A stretch of 33,657 nt of DNA, from the NCBI GenBank assembly GCA_038496445.1, contig JALMLS010000152.1:1-33657 (forward strand). Reading direction: 5' to 3'. Of this stretch, positions 1-11,373 are shown piece after piece. The stretch is from Trichosphaerium sp. ATCC 40318 (Eukaryota; Discosea; Flabellinia; Trichosidae). The number at the start of each line of letters is the position of its first letter. Positions within the stretch are counted from its first letter, which is position 1. The position numbers were made by a program, and so were the translations under genes. A model generated the notes under the pieces. It did not search any database. It was not told where the DNA came from and worked only from the letters and a program-made list of their open reading frames with translations.

Positions 1-143
1 AAAGTAGCTATACCAACAGACCTAAACACAGTAAGTCCAAAGAAAAAAGCGATAAAAAAAAACTCACCAGACGTCAAAACTTGACCTTACCCTTTTTGTT
101 AATGACATACGCCCATGGTCCTCACTTGCATAAACCTGAGCGC
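1..143 (-). CDS. Kinase-like gene fragment, runs off the left edge
   Basis: On the minus strand an exon at 143-68 follows an acceptor (TTATTATAG). It encodes a segment ending SSFDVW, is interrupted by an intron at 67-22 and resumes as SVGIATF at 21-1. This matches protein-kinase subdomain IX (D-W-S-G) and the kinase at 5961-7282, where the same junction reads FDIW|SVGIATF. The intron and its flanking bases are about 95% identical between the two places, but the exon sequence further upstream differs. No earlier kinase exons can be placed, because a MoaD-like gene on the same strand begins 130 bp away. It could be the middle of a real paralog with its 5' exons elsewhere, a gene-conversion tract, or a pseudogene remnant. 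Confidence 0.5.
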
Positions 144-275
144 CTATAATAAAGCAACTCGCTCAAATACATAAGGAGAAAAGTGATTGTACAAGAATCA
201 AACGAAACACGTGACTTCGTATTTTTCAAGTAAGGGAAGTTTTATTTGTTATTTATGAAGCTTTGTACTTATCAT

Positions 276-576
276 CTAAGTATATAATGCTCCATGACTG
301 TCACTAACAGCCACAACATCACCTGCTTTAATTGTAACCGAACCAGCATTGAAATCATTATTTACACATATTACAGCTGTTTCGAGGATAGAAGCAAGTT
401 TTGGGTATCGTTCAGCTAATATTGTACCAAATTCAACGCTAGTTGTCTAAAACGCATTAAACCTACTTACAAGAGCGTCACATACACAACAATACCTCAT
501 TCTTCACTTCTATTTGTATTTCTTTCGTACCCAAAGCCTCTCTTACCTTGCCGAAGAACAGACAGCTCACCCTCAT
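276..576 (-). CDS. MOCS2A: Molybdopterin synthase small-subunit-like (MoaD/MOCS2A), no terminal Gly-Gly
   Basis: Two exons (576-496 and 446-276) joined by a 49 nt GT-AG intron encode 83 residues, the usual MoaD length. The order of features matches the beta-grasp sulfur carrier: MRVSCLFFGKVREALG at the start, then LAERYPKLASILETA in the middle, then VCVNND-like and IKAGDVVAV near the end. MoaD carries the thiocarboxylate sulfur used to make molybdopterin, and family members end in Gly-Gly. Here the protein ends AVSDSHGALYT, with no IPPVSGG-like tail. I tested alternative donors near the end and none restores Gly-Gly. It may be a degraded copy, a divergent paralog, or carry a base error at the 3' end. 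Assignment to the fold is fairly secure; activity is doubtful. Confidence 0.68.
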
Positions 577-1454
577 CTTCTATAATCCCTTGTTAACCTG
601 ATTGCAACAAAATCGTTATTACTGTACCCCAGGAGGTGTATATTCTTTTTCACCAGCAAGAACTTTTGTTCCTACCTTACCGGATGTGAAGTGCATCATA
701 TTCTTTTACAAGGATGAGAAATGCACTACTTAACACTAGCGTACCATGTTGAGATGTTAGGTTTTCGTGCTAGTTTGAGTCAACGACTTTTTTGTGCCGT
801 TTAGAAAATTCGCAAAGTTTTGGAAAGTTCACATTAAAAGAATACTATTGTAACGTTAAAGGATCACTGCTTTTGGTTCTTTGGTACCGTCATTTAAGTG
901 TCGAACAGTTGTTTATACGAAACACAAACCTAAAGGTACGTAACACGGCGTTTTGCCGGAGAAAAAAACGCAAACCGTTAGAACACCTTAAAACTATCAA
1001 CTAGGCTTTGTTTTCGCGTAATTGAAGCTCGGACTTTTTTTTCAAAGCTCAGCAGCGAATTTCATAAGAAACAGGCTTTGAGTACCACAAGTGTTCGTGA
1101 ACGAGATTTTTGGCGTATAAGAAGTCGTGTGTAACTTTGCTTTGATAAGTTAAATGCCTTATATCAGAAATCCGCGAGGATATCAAAACAAGCCAAAAGA
1201 AACTATATTAGAACAAATGAGGTGTTTTTATTTCCCCGTGTGTAATTGCAGTGCTGCGAAGATTCCCATGCAGTTCCTGTTTTACTACATTGACTACACA
1301 TAAGCAACTGGTTTTACGTTAAAATACATGTTGTTTTGAGGCTGCTTGCGTTGCTACAAAGGCAGAAAAACAGTTGACAAAGTTTGACAATTGCGTTTTG
1401 TGTTTCGTTTTTTCGAAAAGGGTTTTGGTCTCTTCGCAACACGTGCTCCTAAAA
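577..1454. other. Intergenic stretch, no gene supported
   Basis: Only short unrelated open frames are present. On the minus strand, 685-605 could give a short peptide (VGTKVLAGEKEYTPPG) just upstream of the MoaD-like start, but I could not join it in frame to anything. A CACGTG lies at 1440-1445, just before the next gene. Confidence 0.4.
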
Positions 1455-3396
1455 ATGAAGGCTATTAGAAAGAACTTGCGTAAGATGACTAAAGGGCTGT
1501 CTAAGACTAAATCACGTGAAAACCGACGAAAGGATTTAAAGAGAGACTCACGGAGCGAGTCCGCGCCTGCAAAGAAGAAGAGAACTATAAGCGAATCATC
1601 TTTAGCAAAATCAAAGGCGAAGGCAAAACAAATGAAAAAAGCAAGCACTCTACCGCCTTCACATAGCATATGGGATTACAAAGAGCAAGTGACAACACCA
1701 TATTTATCATACTTTTTCTTATTTGTACCATTCTTAGACAGAAACGAGAAAAGGTGTTTGATAAAGGTCTATATAAACCAACGCTTGTGCGTAAAACGAG
1801 CGTAGGACAACTTGAGTCGCATGGTACGCACAGAAAGACCAAAATAATCGTTTCTTTTTTCATGAGAAGTAAAAAAAGAGCAAAAAAATAGCGCTATTTT
1901 GCGTGAAGTTATATGGGTTGGGACCGTACCCATGTGTCGTCATACTTTACTAAATTACTTAGAACGCAGTAACCGGAACTTCTCTATGTCTTCACCTGGA
2001 GAGCTCGAAAGTATAGGTACTACTGGCACCACGTGGCTTTTATCGCGTCATTTGACTATTTGTGTATTTATGAATTTCGAACAGGTCTTTTGCTTCCACC
2101 TGATGCGCTTATGGGAGGTACCCTTCGTATAAAAGATGATACACTGCGTGAAAGCGATGCTACACCTACAACGTGGCCATCTAAAGGTGGAACAGCGGTA
2201 TGTTCAATTTATTGTGAAAAAGAGACAAAAACAGCAAGAACAAGTGTTTAACAAGTCTGATTGTTATTGTAGTCGCAGTCGCACGACTTGATTTCAGTAG
2301 AGGAAGAATCGGCTTTATTGTCAGGAGTGGGGTCGGCAGATTCTTTTATTGTGCCTGTATACAATGGATCAGTAAGAGGACAACACGGGAAAGAATTAAT
2401 AAAGGGTATGATTTGTCAAGTTGCTCTTTTTTTTTTTTGGAGGCTAACTTCGACTGTAGACAACTTTCTCAATACAGCGTACTACCTGGATGGAAACTGG
2501 CCAAGCAGGGTATTGAGTGAGTGAACTGATAACACGATAATAAAATAATCACTGCGAGATTGTTAACCTTCTTTATTTAGAGCCCAAGAGAACAACAAAA
2601 ATGGGGCAGTATATTATAACAGAAGAAGGAGATAATGAGTTTAAATATTATATTGATGGTACACAAACAATCCATTTTTTTTTGTTTTAATTGGAACTTC
2701 TGACACGTGATTTTTTTGAGAATTGTTTCTTATTTTTTTTTCTTAAAATAGGTCCTACGGGTGTTATAACAGTATCGCTTACTGATGATATTGAGAATGA
2801 ACCGAAAATCGTAACAGCGTTTGCGAAAAGTAAGTCTAAAAAAGAGTGTAAAAATTATCAGATACAAAAACCTATCGGACATTAACACATTATAGGCGAT
2901 CTTGTAGTATCTTGTGGTCAAGCATTAAAGCAGAACAATTGTGGTACGTTTCATGTCTTTTTTTAGAAATCGTTTAGATCACGTGATTTGCTTTTTAACG
3001 CTACTTTTAGATGATATCTATAATTTTGTTGATAGACGCCAGAATGTTCTTTTCAGTATGACACTCCTCGGACAAAATAGAGCTATGCAGATAATGCTCG
3101 ATACAAATTCTGCCATGTGTCATACATTTGTAGCCATAGCAATAATAGTAGCTCGGGTACCATCGTACATAAGACAGCTATTTACTAACTGAGCTGTTTA
3201 GATTTTTTATTTTTTTTTCGAAAGGATAAAACAAAAAAATCAACCTGTAAATAATAAGACATTCTCAAAATGTGACAAATGCAATGGCTCTGGAAAAATA
3301 GCATACCGTTCAGGAGACATGGCTTGTCATAAATGTAAAGGTTCTGGAAAGGAACGAAGTGATACAAAATCTACAAGGAGTCACATGCAGATTTAG
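1455..3396 (+). CDS. Unknown protein with C-terminal CxxCxGxG pair, 11 exons
   Basis: Phase-consistent exons are 1455-1688, 1742-1823, 1879-2016, 2085-2197, 2273-2405, 2460-2516, 2581-2658, 2752-2829, 2896-2943, 3011-3164 and 3225-3396, giving 428 residues. The first ~75 residues are Lys/Arg/Ser-rich (KKKRTISESS) and could be a nuclear-localisation or RNA-binding tail. The middle has no domain I recognise (LLLPPDALMGGTLRIKDD; GQYIITEEGDNEFKYYIDG). Near the end CDKCNGSGK and CHKCKGSGK form two CxxCxGxG units 11 residues apart, as in the DnaJ cysteine-rich zinc module, which normally has four. There is no J domain. An upstream in-frame ATG at 1374 is possible. The acceptor of exon 3 (1878 rather than 1891) was chosen on phase. 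Function unknown. Confidence 0.68.
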
Positions 3397-3966
3397 GTAC
3401 TTTTTTTTTTCACTTTAACTTTCTGTTGGCACTCATGCACACTCGTTCATCTTTATCATTTCTAATAATCCGTTAACATTTGCTTTAGCAATAATCTTGT
3501 AGTTTTTCAACAAGAAATGCGTACGTGAAGGAATGTGGAAACATAAACTTTACAGAGAAGAATTAATCATCTTGATTGTACAAAAAATATCCACAAGGAA
3601 AACAGCAGGCTCTGTGTATATAAAGCTTAACAGCATCAAGCCATAAAAGATTAACTCCATTTAATTGTAAGGTTTTGTTTTTACTTAAATTGGCATACAT
3701 AGACATGCGGAGGCGTCTGTAATTCGTACATCATAAGCACGTCAATGGTAGAATAAGTCTCATTCGCAAACCAATCCACAATACTGCTAGTATTCAGTGA
3801 AGTGTAGAGATAGAACGTTGTGTTCATGCTTCTAAATGAGTCGTGTTATCTTTACGTTCTCTTAACCTTCGTGTATAGAACAGTGTAGTTTAGCTTTTTG
3901 CAAATTCGCTAAATCAGGACAACAAGTCATCTAAAGTCCAAAATTATTTGAAATATTTCAGCACAA
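3397..3966. other. Intergenic stretch, no gene supported
   Basis: About 570 bp between the unknown gene and the Sir2 gene. I see no convincing open frame, RNA gene or repeat. It presumably holds the 3' end of one gene and the promoter of the next. Confidence 0.4.
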
Positions 3967-5762
3967 ATGGCTGATAATAACGATAGGTAATCCAATAATC
4001 TTTTACAGTGGTTATTAACGATATGTAGAGTAGTTATAGGCCGTCTAGAAGGAAAAGAGGAGATAACTGAGCCAAATCTACAAGCTTTTGTACAGTATAT
4101 CCAAAACGCTGATATTAAACTCAAATCCATCACTATCAATGGCGCTTCGCTTTCGATAACCTCAAAAACAAGCGCAGATCGTAAAAAAATGCTTGACCTT
4201 GGAAGGGCGCCATTTGGTAAAGCTGTGATGGTATTCTACACGACAGAGGTAAAGAAAGAGGATTTGAACGATGGTATGTACAACTTTCCTTATTTAAACG
4301 CTAAACACTTTCACTTAGCTTTGAAGCGCGCTGCGGAGTTAATACACGACAGTGAAGTGATTCTGTTTGCCAGTGGTGCAGGTACCGTACAAAAGCGGAA
4401 ATATGCTCTTAAACAGCGTAGGCTTGGGTGTTGACAGTGGTTTACCTGACTTTAGAGGTATGTACCTATTTATTGAAGCGTTTATTCTTTGAACTACGAG
4501 AATATAACCAAAATGTTACTTTTTAGGCCCTACTGGCTTTTGGAAAGCGTATCCACCTATGAAGCATCTTGGATTAGAATTTTCCCAAATGGTACGCGAC
4601 GTTCACAAGATCAATACAGTCGGTCTAATGAGTATTAGTCCAATCCATCATGGTATGGTTTAGGTCTACAAAAGCGGCGGTTTGTTAACTAGGTTTTAGG
4701 TTTAAAAAAGATCCAGCATTTGCATGGGGATTTTGGTCGCATAGGTAAGTGGTTTTGATTAGTTTAGGTTGCTTAAAGTTTGCGTAGATATCATCTGTAT
4801 GATAGTACAGAGCCACATAGTGGATTTGATATTATGAAGGTACTTACCACACTCAATAAGTCAGTTTGTTTCGCAAGTTTTTTGACAAAAGTTTGTCTTT
4901 TATTTTCTCCGTGCACGTGACTAGAGAGCAAAAAGTTTTTAGCTTACAGCAGCAGATTTTTATTCTTCTCAAACTGATAGTTCGTACATTGTTAACAGCT
5001 GAAATAGTCTTGGGCTGCACAGAAAAAAGATCATTTTTGTTTCACATCAAATGTTGATGGTCATTGGCAAAAGAAAGGATTTGCACCAGAGAAGGTACGT
5101 GATAAAGCATATAAGGGTCCATAACTAATTATTATTAACAGGTTTATGAATGCCATGGTTCTGTACATGCAATGCAATGCACTATAGCGTGCTGTGAAAA
5201 GTTTTGGCCAACAACTGATTTTAAGGTACTCCTTTTTAATACCTGTTGAGCACACCTTCTCATTACTCTTTAGATACCTAGTATAGATGCTAATTTTAGA
5301 GCCCAAGGTGAGCTTCCAAAATGTCCAGAATGCAATCAACTCGCAAGACCTTGTGTTATGATGTTTGGGTACGTTCTTTCTTTTTTCCTTTTTTTTTTTT
5401 TTTTTTACTTTGCATCTATTTTGGAACTGTAGTTTTATCACCAGTAGTTTTTCATTAATATATTTAGTGACGGCGGATACATAGACGCAAGAGATAATAT
5501 TCAGTACAAGAATTATATGGAGTTTATGTACAAAGTCCAAAAAAACAAACTCAAAACAGTTGTTGTCGAGATTGGTGCTGGAAACGCAGTACCAACTGTT
5601 AGGTATACCAGTGAGCAGGTATGCTCTCGAGCAGGGGCAACACTTATTAGAATCAATCCACGTGACCAAGAAGTACCATCAAGGGAGCATGTATCACTAC
5701 CAATAGGAGGATTGAAGGCGCTACAAAGTATAGATGCACTTCTCAAAGAAATGAAAAAGTAG
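3967..5762 (+). CDS. Sir2-family NAD-dependent deacetylase-like protein, 10 exons
   Basis: Exons are 3967-3986, 4029-4381, 4422-4457, 4527-4652, 4693-4744, 4788-4839, 5008-5094, 5142-5225, 5274-5368 and 5468-5762, giving 399 residues. Rossmann-fold NAD motifs are clear: SGAGLGVDSGLPDFRG (usually TGAG..SGIPDFR), FTSNVDGHW (usually TQNIDGLH) and the catalytic-His segment YECHGSVHAM. A single zinc-type pair CPEC is followed by RPCVMMFGDGG. The second CxxC of classical sirtuins is missing, as I recall for a sirtuin subgroup with a TSNVDG motif. About 110 residues precede the catalytic core. Family members remove acyl groups from lysines using NAD; the substrate here is unknown. The 168 nt intron 4840-5007 contains CACGTG. 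The start is fixed by an ATG whose 20 nt exon joins in phase. Confidence 0.88.
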
Positions 5763-5960
5763 CCATTTCCCTCCCCTACAGTGTAGCAAAATTTAAAATT
5801 AAATACCTATTACATGCCCTCGTTCAAGATCAAATTACTTACAAGTCATTTGCGGAGGTTCGAAATTTCGATCTTATTTTTTTTTTTTGTCACAAAGTCT
5901 ATTTTTATCAAACGGCAAAAAAAAACCTAAACGATAACGAGTACTTGATTTCGCCGTATA

Positions 5961-7282
5961 ATGCTTAGAAAACATCGATCAACAGCCAGAGTTGTTTGTG
6001 CGCGTAAACGTATGATTGTTCACGTGCTAGTACGCAGTTTTCTCACGTGTGATAGGCTTAGGACATGCTATACGCATACAAGCGTGGGATGGTGTCGAAG
6101 TTTTATGGCAGTACAATGTAGGTAAGGAGATTGGATCAGGATCGACTTCAGACGTATTTGGAGGCACCAAGAAAACAACAGGTACCTTGCGCTACTACGT
6201 TCACACCATTGTGGGTGACAAAAGGCGATTAGTTGTTTTAAAGAAGCTTACACGTGTCAAGGAGAGGCGGTTGCTATTAAAGTGATATTTCAAGGGTTTT
6301 ATGAACAGAATAAACACCTGATAGCGCGAGAAATAGCTATACTCACAGGATGGACACATCGTAATATTATTAGGCTTGAAGTGGCGTGTATGGATAGAGG
6401 TACGATTTCGAAGATACGTTTGAAATCACAAGAGATTTTTTTTTTGAGTTTTTATTATGATTTTACACGTGCTTTTTTTTTAGCTTGTTTGCTATATAAT
6501 TCTTTACAATAAACTAACGTAAGTGATTAGGTCGCCCTGTGATGATTTTTGAGCGTGCAAGAGAAAGCTTGTTCAGTTATTTAGTGAGACAACCTGTTGA
6601 TGTTTATGAAAAAACAGCACAAAGAGTGATTAAACAACTTTGTATTGGTGTTGGAGAAATACATAAAAGTGGATACGTACATGGAGATGTAAAGTTAGGT
6701 ATGACAAGAGATCGTACACTCGTATAGGAACAACCTTGAGTGATTAACATTTATGTTTTTAGACAACGTGTTAGTTGGTTACGATGATAATGTCAAGCTA
6801 ACAGATTTTGGGTTTGCGCATCCCATAACAGAAGGAGAGAAAGGTTTAGCCCGCTTAAACGGCACTCCACAAGTACCACGCGCACTTGTTATATACTTTT
6901 ACTTATTTATCTATAGTATATGCCTCCAGAAGCTTTTACAGTGGGTTCACACAACGAAACTTTTGACATCTGGTGAGTTTTTTTCCTCGCTTTTTTCTTT
7001 GGACTTACCGTGTTTAGGTCTGTTGGTATAGCTACTTTCGTAATCTTAGTTGGTGAGTTTCCATTGGAAATGCAATCAGATGATATTTCAGAGGTTTGTG
7101 ATAACTTGGTTGAAATATATCACAGAGGGCATGTTGACTCACTTGATTATTTCTCTGAAATGTTACAAGAACATCATATGGATTTCTTAAGTGCAACATT
7201 ATCTGTAAACCCTTCTTGTAGACCTAACGCAAGTATGTGTATGGAGCTTCCATGGCTTAAATCATGTTGTGAGGTGCAGTGA
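5961..7282 (+). CDS. Ser/Thr protein kinase
   Basis: Secure exons are 6031-6181, 6262-6399, 6531-6698, 6763-6872, 6917-6972 and 7018-7282. The first exon is uncertain; 5961-5990 joins in phase through a CACGTG-containing intron and gives 305 residues. Kinase landmarks run in order: Gly-rich loop GKEIGSGSTSDVF, VAIK lysine, glutamate in AREIAIL, catalytic loop HGDVKLDNVL, DFG in LTDFGFAHP, PPE in YMPPEAF, FDIWSVGI and the late Arg in NPSCRPNA. All catalytic residues are present. The HRD arginine is replaced by Gly (HGD), so it may lack classical activation-loop phospho-control. The overall look is CAMK/ULK-like, but the subfamily is not certain. It ends 98 bp from the convergent monooxygenase gene. 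The junction at 6973-7017 is nearly duplicated at the left edge of the window. Confidence 0.88.
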
Positions 7283-7380
7283 TTAATGTAAATAAAGCGA
7301 AGAAAAAAACACGTGATGTGGTTTGAAACTGTTTGTTTTATTTACGCAGACTATCAAACGTATTTCTCTGCAAAGTCTAT

Positions 7381-9969
7381 TTACAGAAGAAAATACAGTT
7401 CCGCGGAAAGTACAATAGCCACTAGTTTCGAGGCAAGTGTAGTAGCAGAAGATACTGAATCTGAAGGAGCATTTGTAGCACCAGGTGCATTCGATGAACT
7501 GTTGAACCACTACTTGGAGTGTTACTTGGTTCAATGACTGTGTCGATAAGGTCAAGTGAGGTATCAGGGCATGTTGTTGGTTCTTGTACAAACGTGATGG
7601 TTCGAGTTTCAGGTCCATCTATTGTAAAGTGTTATCAATAAGGAAGTTCAACGACAGTACAACTTACCAACATTGGCCAAAGGAGGACTCGCAGATGCAA
7701 CAATATCCTGTAATCCGCCGCAAAACAAATTCTCACTGTCAGCTAATCCACAATACCTTTGAGAAGTAATGAGAAGAGTAGTACAAAAAAAAGAAAACTA
7801 CAACGATACAAACCTCATTCTTGGCATCGCTGGATAGTAAATCAAATACGCTTGACACATTTCTTCGCTTGATTCAGTACCAAAGACGATATCAATACTT
7901 GAACTTACTGCGTCGAAATTACAATGTAGATTTATGCGATCACCTCTGGATACTGTGTAGTTGACAGGTGTGAACTGTTGGAATGCTAAATAGAAATGGA
8001 AGTGAGACAAAGTGCGGAGCAGTTGAGGTTCAAGCTATTTGTTCAAACAGACATATTGTTAGAGCTTGTACCAAAATCCCAGAAGTCAATGTGATTTGAC
8101 GTTGCAACAATGTTGCCATCACGTGTTATGTTTGTGTAAATACTTGAGCCTGAGACAAACAATATTTAGTTGTTGTCTTTTGTATCACATAGGTGAGACG
8201 TACCATACTCGTGCATGTGTAAAAAACTGCCAATTACTGTAATCTCATCTTCAACCCATTGGTCACTTGTTGTACAAGCGGAAGAGCAACTTGTTTCAAC
8301 ATGGTGCTATTATAACGGGTAAGGCTGCTTATCAAACATATTGTGCTTACATCAGCAGCGCCAGCAGGGATAGATGGTAGTTCTAACAATGGATCGCCAA
8401 TACTGATGATACCAGCTTCGATTGGTCTTAGATTCGTAGTTGTAAACGCTGCAACACCGGAGCTAAATGGATATGTAAGCGTAAACAAGTTACTGTCTAA
8501 ATAAAGAAAATGACGTACTTATCACGAACGCCAGCATCAAGACTTGGATTATCATAATGAATCTCAACTACCAAATCAGTAGCATCTACTGGGCCTCCCA
8601 TAGGGACACCTTTACCATGTAAGTAAACAAGAATAGAATGGCTGTGGCTGAAAAAACATACCAACATCATGGGGGAATTTGTATCCAAGACCTCCTTTTG
8701 CCCAAGCCCACACAAGTCTACATCCAACCTCACCCTTAGAAGTACTTTAAATAAGAAGTATTACTAAGTTGTTTATAACGTACTTGAGGTGAGTCACACT
8801 CTGCACCAGAACCTCTCCATGTTTCCATCAAAGCACGACCTTCAGGTGTTTCATGCAATCCTGAACAATCATGGAATAACATGTGATGAACGTATTTTTC
8901 ATTGTCAATCACTGGCTCGAACTATTGGTATGTTTAGTTCCAATGAAATACGCCGAAAAGGTTTTACCATCACTGCGTGCACTTTTGTAAGATTCGATAG
9001 TTGGGTGTAATGGCACGAATACGTTGTAACTTTTGCTGGTAGTTCGAAGTCTATAAAACAAGACCAAGCGTTGATTCATTTGTAGTAGATTGTACCGCTC
9101 ATTACAAAAGACTCTTTTACAGTTCCAGAAGGTGGTGTAACCGGGGAATCGCCATAAAACACAGCGGCACTTGCAACTATTTGAGGTAAGCACTAACTTC
9201 AAAGATCACACTCTGCATCAACAACTTTTGTACCTCTGTTTTGTCCATGGTAAGAGAATGTATTGCTCGCTCCCCAAGCTCCAACAATTCTATTTACTCC
9301 ACTTGTAATGACGCGATCCTGAATGAACTGTAAATAAATTGCGAAGAAACAGATTTAAATAGTAGAACTAAATGGTAAAAACAAGACTGTACATTTTGAT
9401 CTCGTGTATCAAGCTTTCTGGTGACTTCAATGGTTGTTGTTGTATTGCTCTGCTCACCAGATACTATTTTCCAATGCTGACAAGAGTCCTTGATTGGTGT
9501 AACGCCAGTCTAGACCAAACTAAGAACAATGCATTTTGTGATATCGCGTACCTTCGTACAGTACATGTCGCTCACTTCAACTCTTCCAGTCATATCTAAA
9601 GGTACGTTAGATTGTAGTCTGTTACTTGGGTACAGTAGGCGGAGGCGTAACCAAATAGGATAGCGTACCATCAACAAAACCCCAAACCATATCAGATCCT
9701 CCCATGCTAAAAAGAACCTATCAATAATGACGATACCACCTACGCACATACCTTCCACTTGTTGGCTCACCAACACCAAAAGAGATAAACCCAATGGTCT
9801 TGACTTCGAAAGCAAAGAAGATGTCTTGGTTTGCTTCATCAACACGCCAAAACAAAGTGAAGATGCCAGGTGATAAAGTTTGTTTGTTTGGGTATTTCAA
9901 CGGATCAAATGAAGCTAAAACGGTCACACAGAAGACAATAAGTATGTACACTGCTGGAAGGGTTGCCAT
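7381..9969 (-). CDS. DBH-like copper type II monooxygenase with DOMON domain and probable GPI anchor, 17 exons
   Basis: Exons (minus) are 9969-9752, 9706-9669, 9595-9552, 9509-9393, 9327-9234, 9176-9096, 9050-8968, 8921-8784, 8734-8662, 8609-8519, 8492-8351, 8306-8204, 8149-8072, 7985-7814, 7756-7668, 7618-7526 and 7460-7381, giving 577 residues. A signal peptide (AVYILIVFCVTVLA) is followed by a DOMON domain (~30-140, IFTLFWRVDEANQDIFFAFE) and then the two copper domains. The first includes KVTTYSCHYTQ and the copper-A pair in EKYVHHMLFHDC. The second has HYDNPSLDAGVRD, the copper-B His-x-His GSFLHMHEYG and the Met ligand in SSEEMCQAYLIYYP. Family members hydroxylate substrates with O2 and ascorbate in the secretory pathway or outside the cell. 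The protein ends in a hydrophobic tail LVAIVLSAELYFLL without basic residues, typical of GPI attachment. The substrate is unknown. Confidence 0.9.
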
Positions 9970-11373
9970 AGTCACTAAGGTTGTTGTCTTTTACAGTAAT
10001 GGTGACTATTTCGGGCAAAGCTTCTCCGATTTTGGTCGTGTCCATTCCTTTGTTTTAAAGAAACATTTTGCCCGTATCGAAATTCCTTACAATTGTACCT
10101 CTATGTACGTGGTACTTTTTTAGAAGACAACCTGGAAATGGGCAAAAATTAAACCCGCTTGCACTAATTCACAAATGTGACTTAACCCAATGTCGTAACT
10201 AAGTAATCTCGGGAAAACACGGGCAAACAAAAGCCCTTGAATGCTTCCCTAAATATCCACTATCACTGGTGTCAACTCTCCGGTGCAGATTTTACCACTA
10301 CACCTATTATAGCAGATTGCTAGTGCTTGATTTTGACAATGATTTTCAACCTTTGTGGTCCAGTATTGATACATGTACTCCTGAGTTTGTTGTATTGTAT
10401 GTTGCTATGAGGTGTACTTGAACGTCAATTCTCTAGAGCGGAGTAACGCGTTTGCAAACTGTCCAACAATTGTTTATGCTCGGTATAAAACGAAGCATGG
10501 GGTGTTGAGTCTTAGAGAACGAGATTAACGCAAGTTCGAAATTACAGTGGTGACGTAAACTTTCTCTGGCAGTAAAAAATCTGCTTGTCTTTGTAATGTA
10601 ATAATTAGAGCTCTAATAAGAAACCCTGTTATCAATTGTAACCGGTTCAGTTATGGTTATAGTGAAAAGGCAAAGTTGTTTGCTTCATTGGAAGCCACAA
10701 AACACTTTCTTTTACATCCAGACTACTCTCATACGCTGTAATAATAATCTACAAGTTTGTTGAAAGTGTCACACTATTTTTATTGAGTCGATTATTGCTC
10801 CAGTTTGCCCTTGCCCAACACTGTTAAGCTCAATATGTCACTGAATCATAGTCGCTAAGAAGTCGAGGTTAGCCTGCTTTCAACACCTAACAGGTAACCT
10901 CTAGTAAAAATAAAGACTTTTATCATGTTCTTTGCAATTAGTTGCAGAACAGTTAGTGGTAACTAACTTGACCGTAAACGACAATATTGCGGTTAAGAAA
11001 AGGACAATTGAAAGCACATTGCTCGTATGTCAGAGACAAGTTACGCAAGAAGTGTAAAATGTATTTGAGTTGTTTTTATGTTAAAGGAGAGCACACAAAT
11101 GGCATGATTCTGGGTGCAGCAAACTGAAAGGGCAAAGAATAGCATTAAACAGCCATTCACGTGGAGGTTGAGTTCATAATTTTTGCATACCGGCTTAGCG
11201 AAATAGGAGGTAGCCACGTGATAATTTTTTTGCAGAATAAGTCCACATTTAATTGGTAAAAAATACGAACTCAACCCGTCGTGAACATGCTTTGTACTTC
11301 TACAGATCTCACTGCGTACGTTTTGTACAATATTAGGACAGAATCTCACTAGTTACCCTAAAAATGAAATACA
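9970..11373. other. Long intergenic region between divergent genes
   Basis: About 1.4 kb without a supportable gene. It holds the promoter side of the monooxygenase, a ~320 bp block shared with the upstream region of the intact LRR gene (see 10605-10925), and a CACGTG near 11215. Nothing else was recognised. Confidence 0.5.
10605..10925 (+). repeat. Non-coding repeat copy 1, upstream of F-box/LRR gene 1
   Basis: This block aligns, by eye at roughly 80% with indels, to the reverse complement of 20710-21015. Shared stretches include GGTTCAGTTATGGTTAT, TTTTTATTGAGTCGATT, CAGTTTGCCCTTG and GAATCATAGTC. It lies about 450 bp upstream of the LRR gene at 11374, in the same relative orientation as copy 2 to its LRR gene. 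No coding potential, terminal inverted repeats or target duplication were found. Confidence 0.75.

Noticed and set aside
1585-1863. Minus-strand ORF, and the plus-strand frames around 1670-1891
   Set aside because: They overlap exons 1-2 of the unknown gene in other frames; only the spliced frame continues in phase.
5385-5406. Long T tracts and other homopolymers in introns
   Set aside because: They are ordinary pyrimidine tracts in AT-rich introns; no tandem repeat or CRISPR-like pattern.
5061-5669. Long minus-strand ORF of 202 codons
   Set aside because: It lies antisense across Sir2 exons and introns whose frame and motifs are unambiguous.
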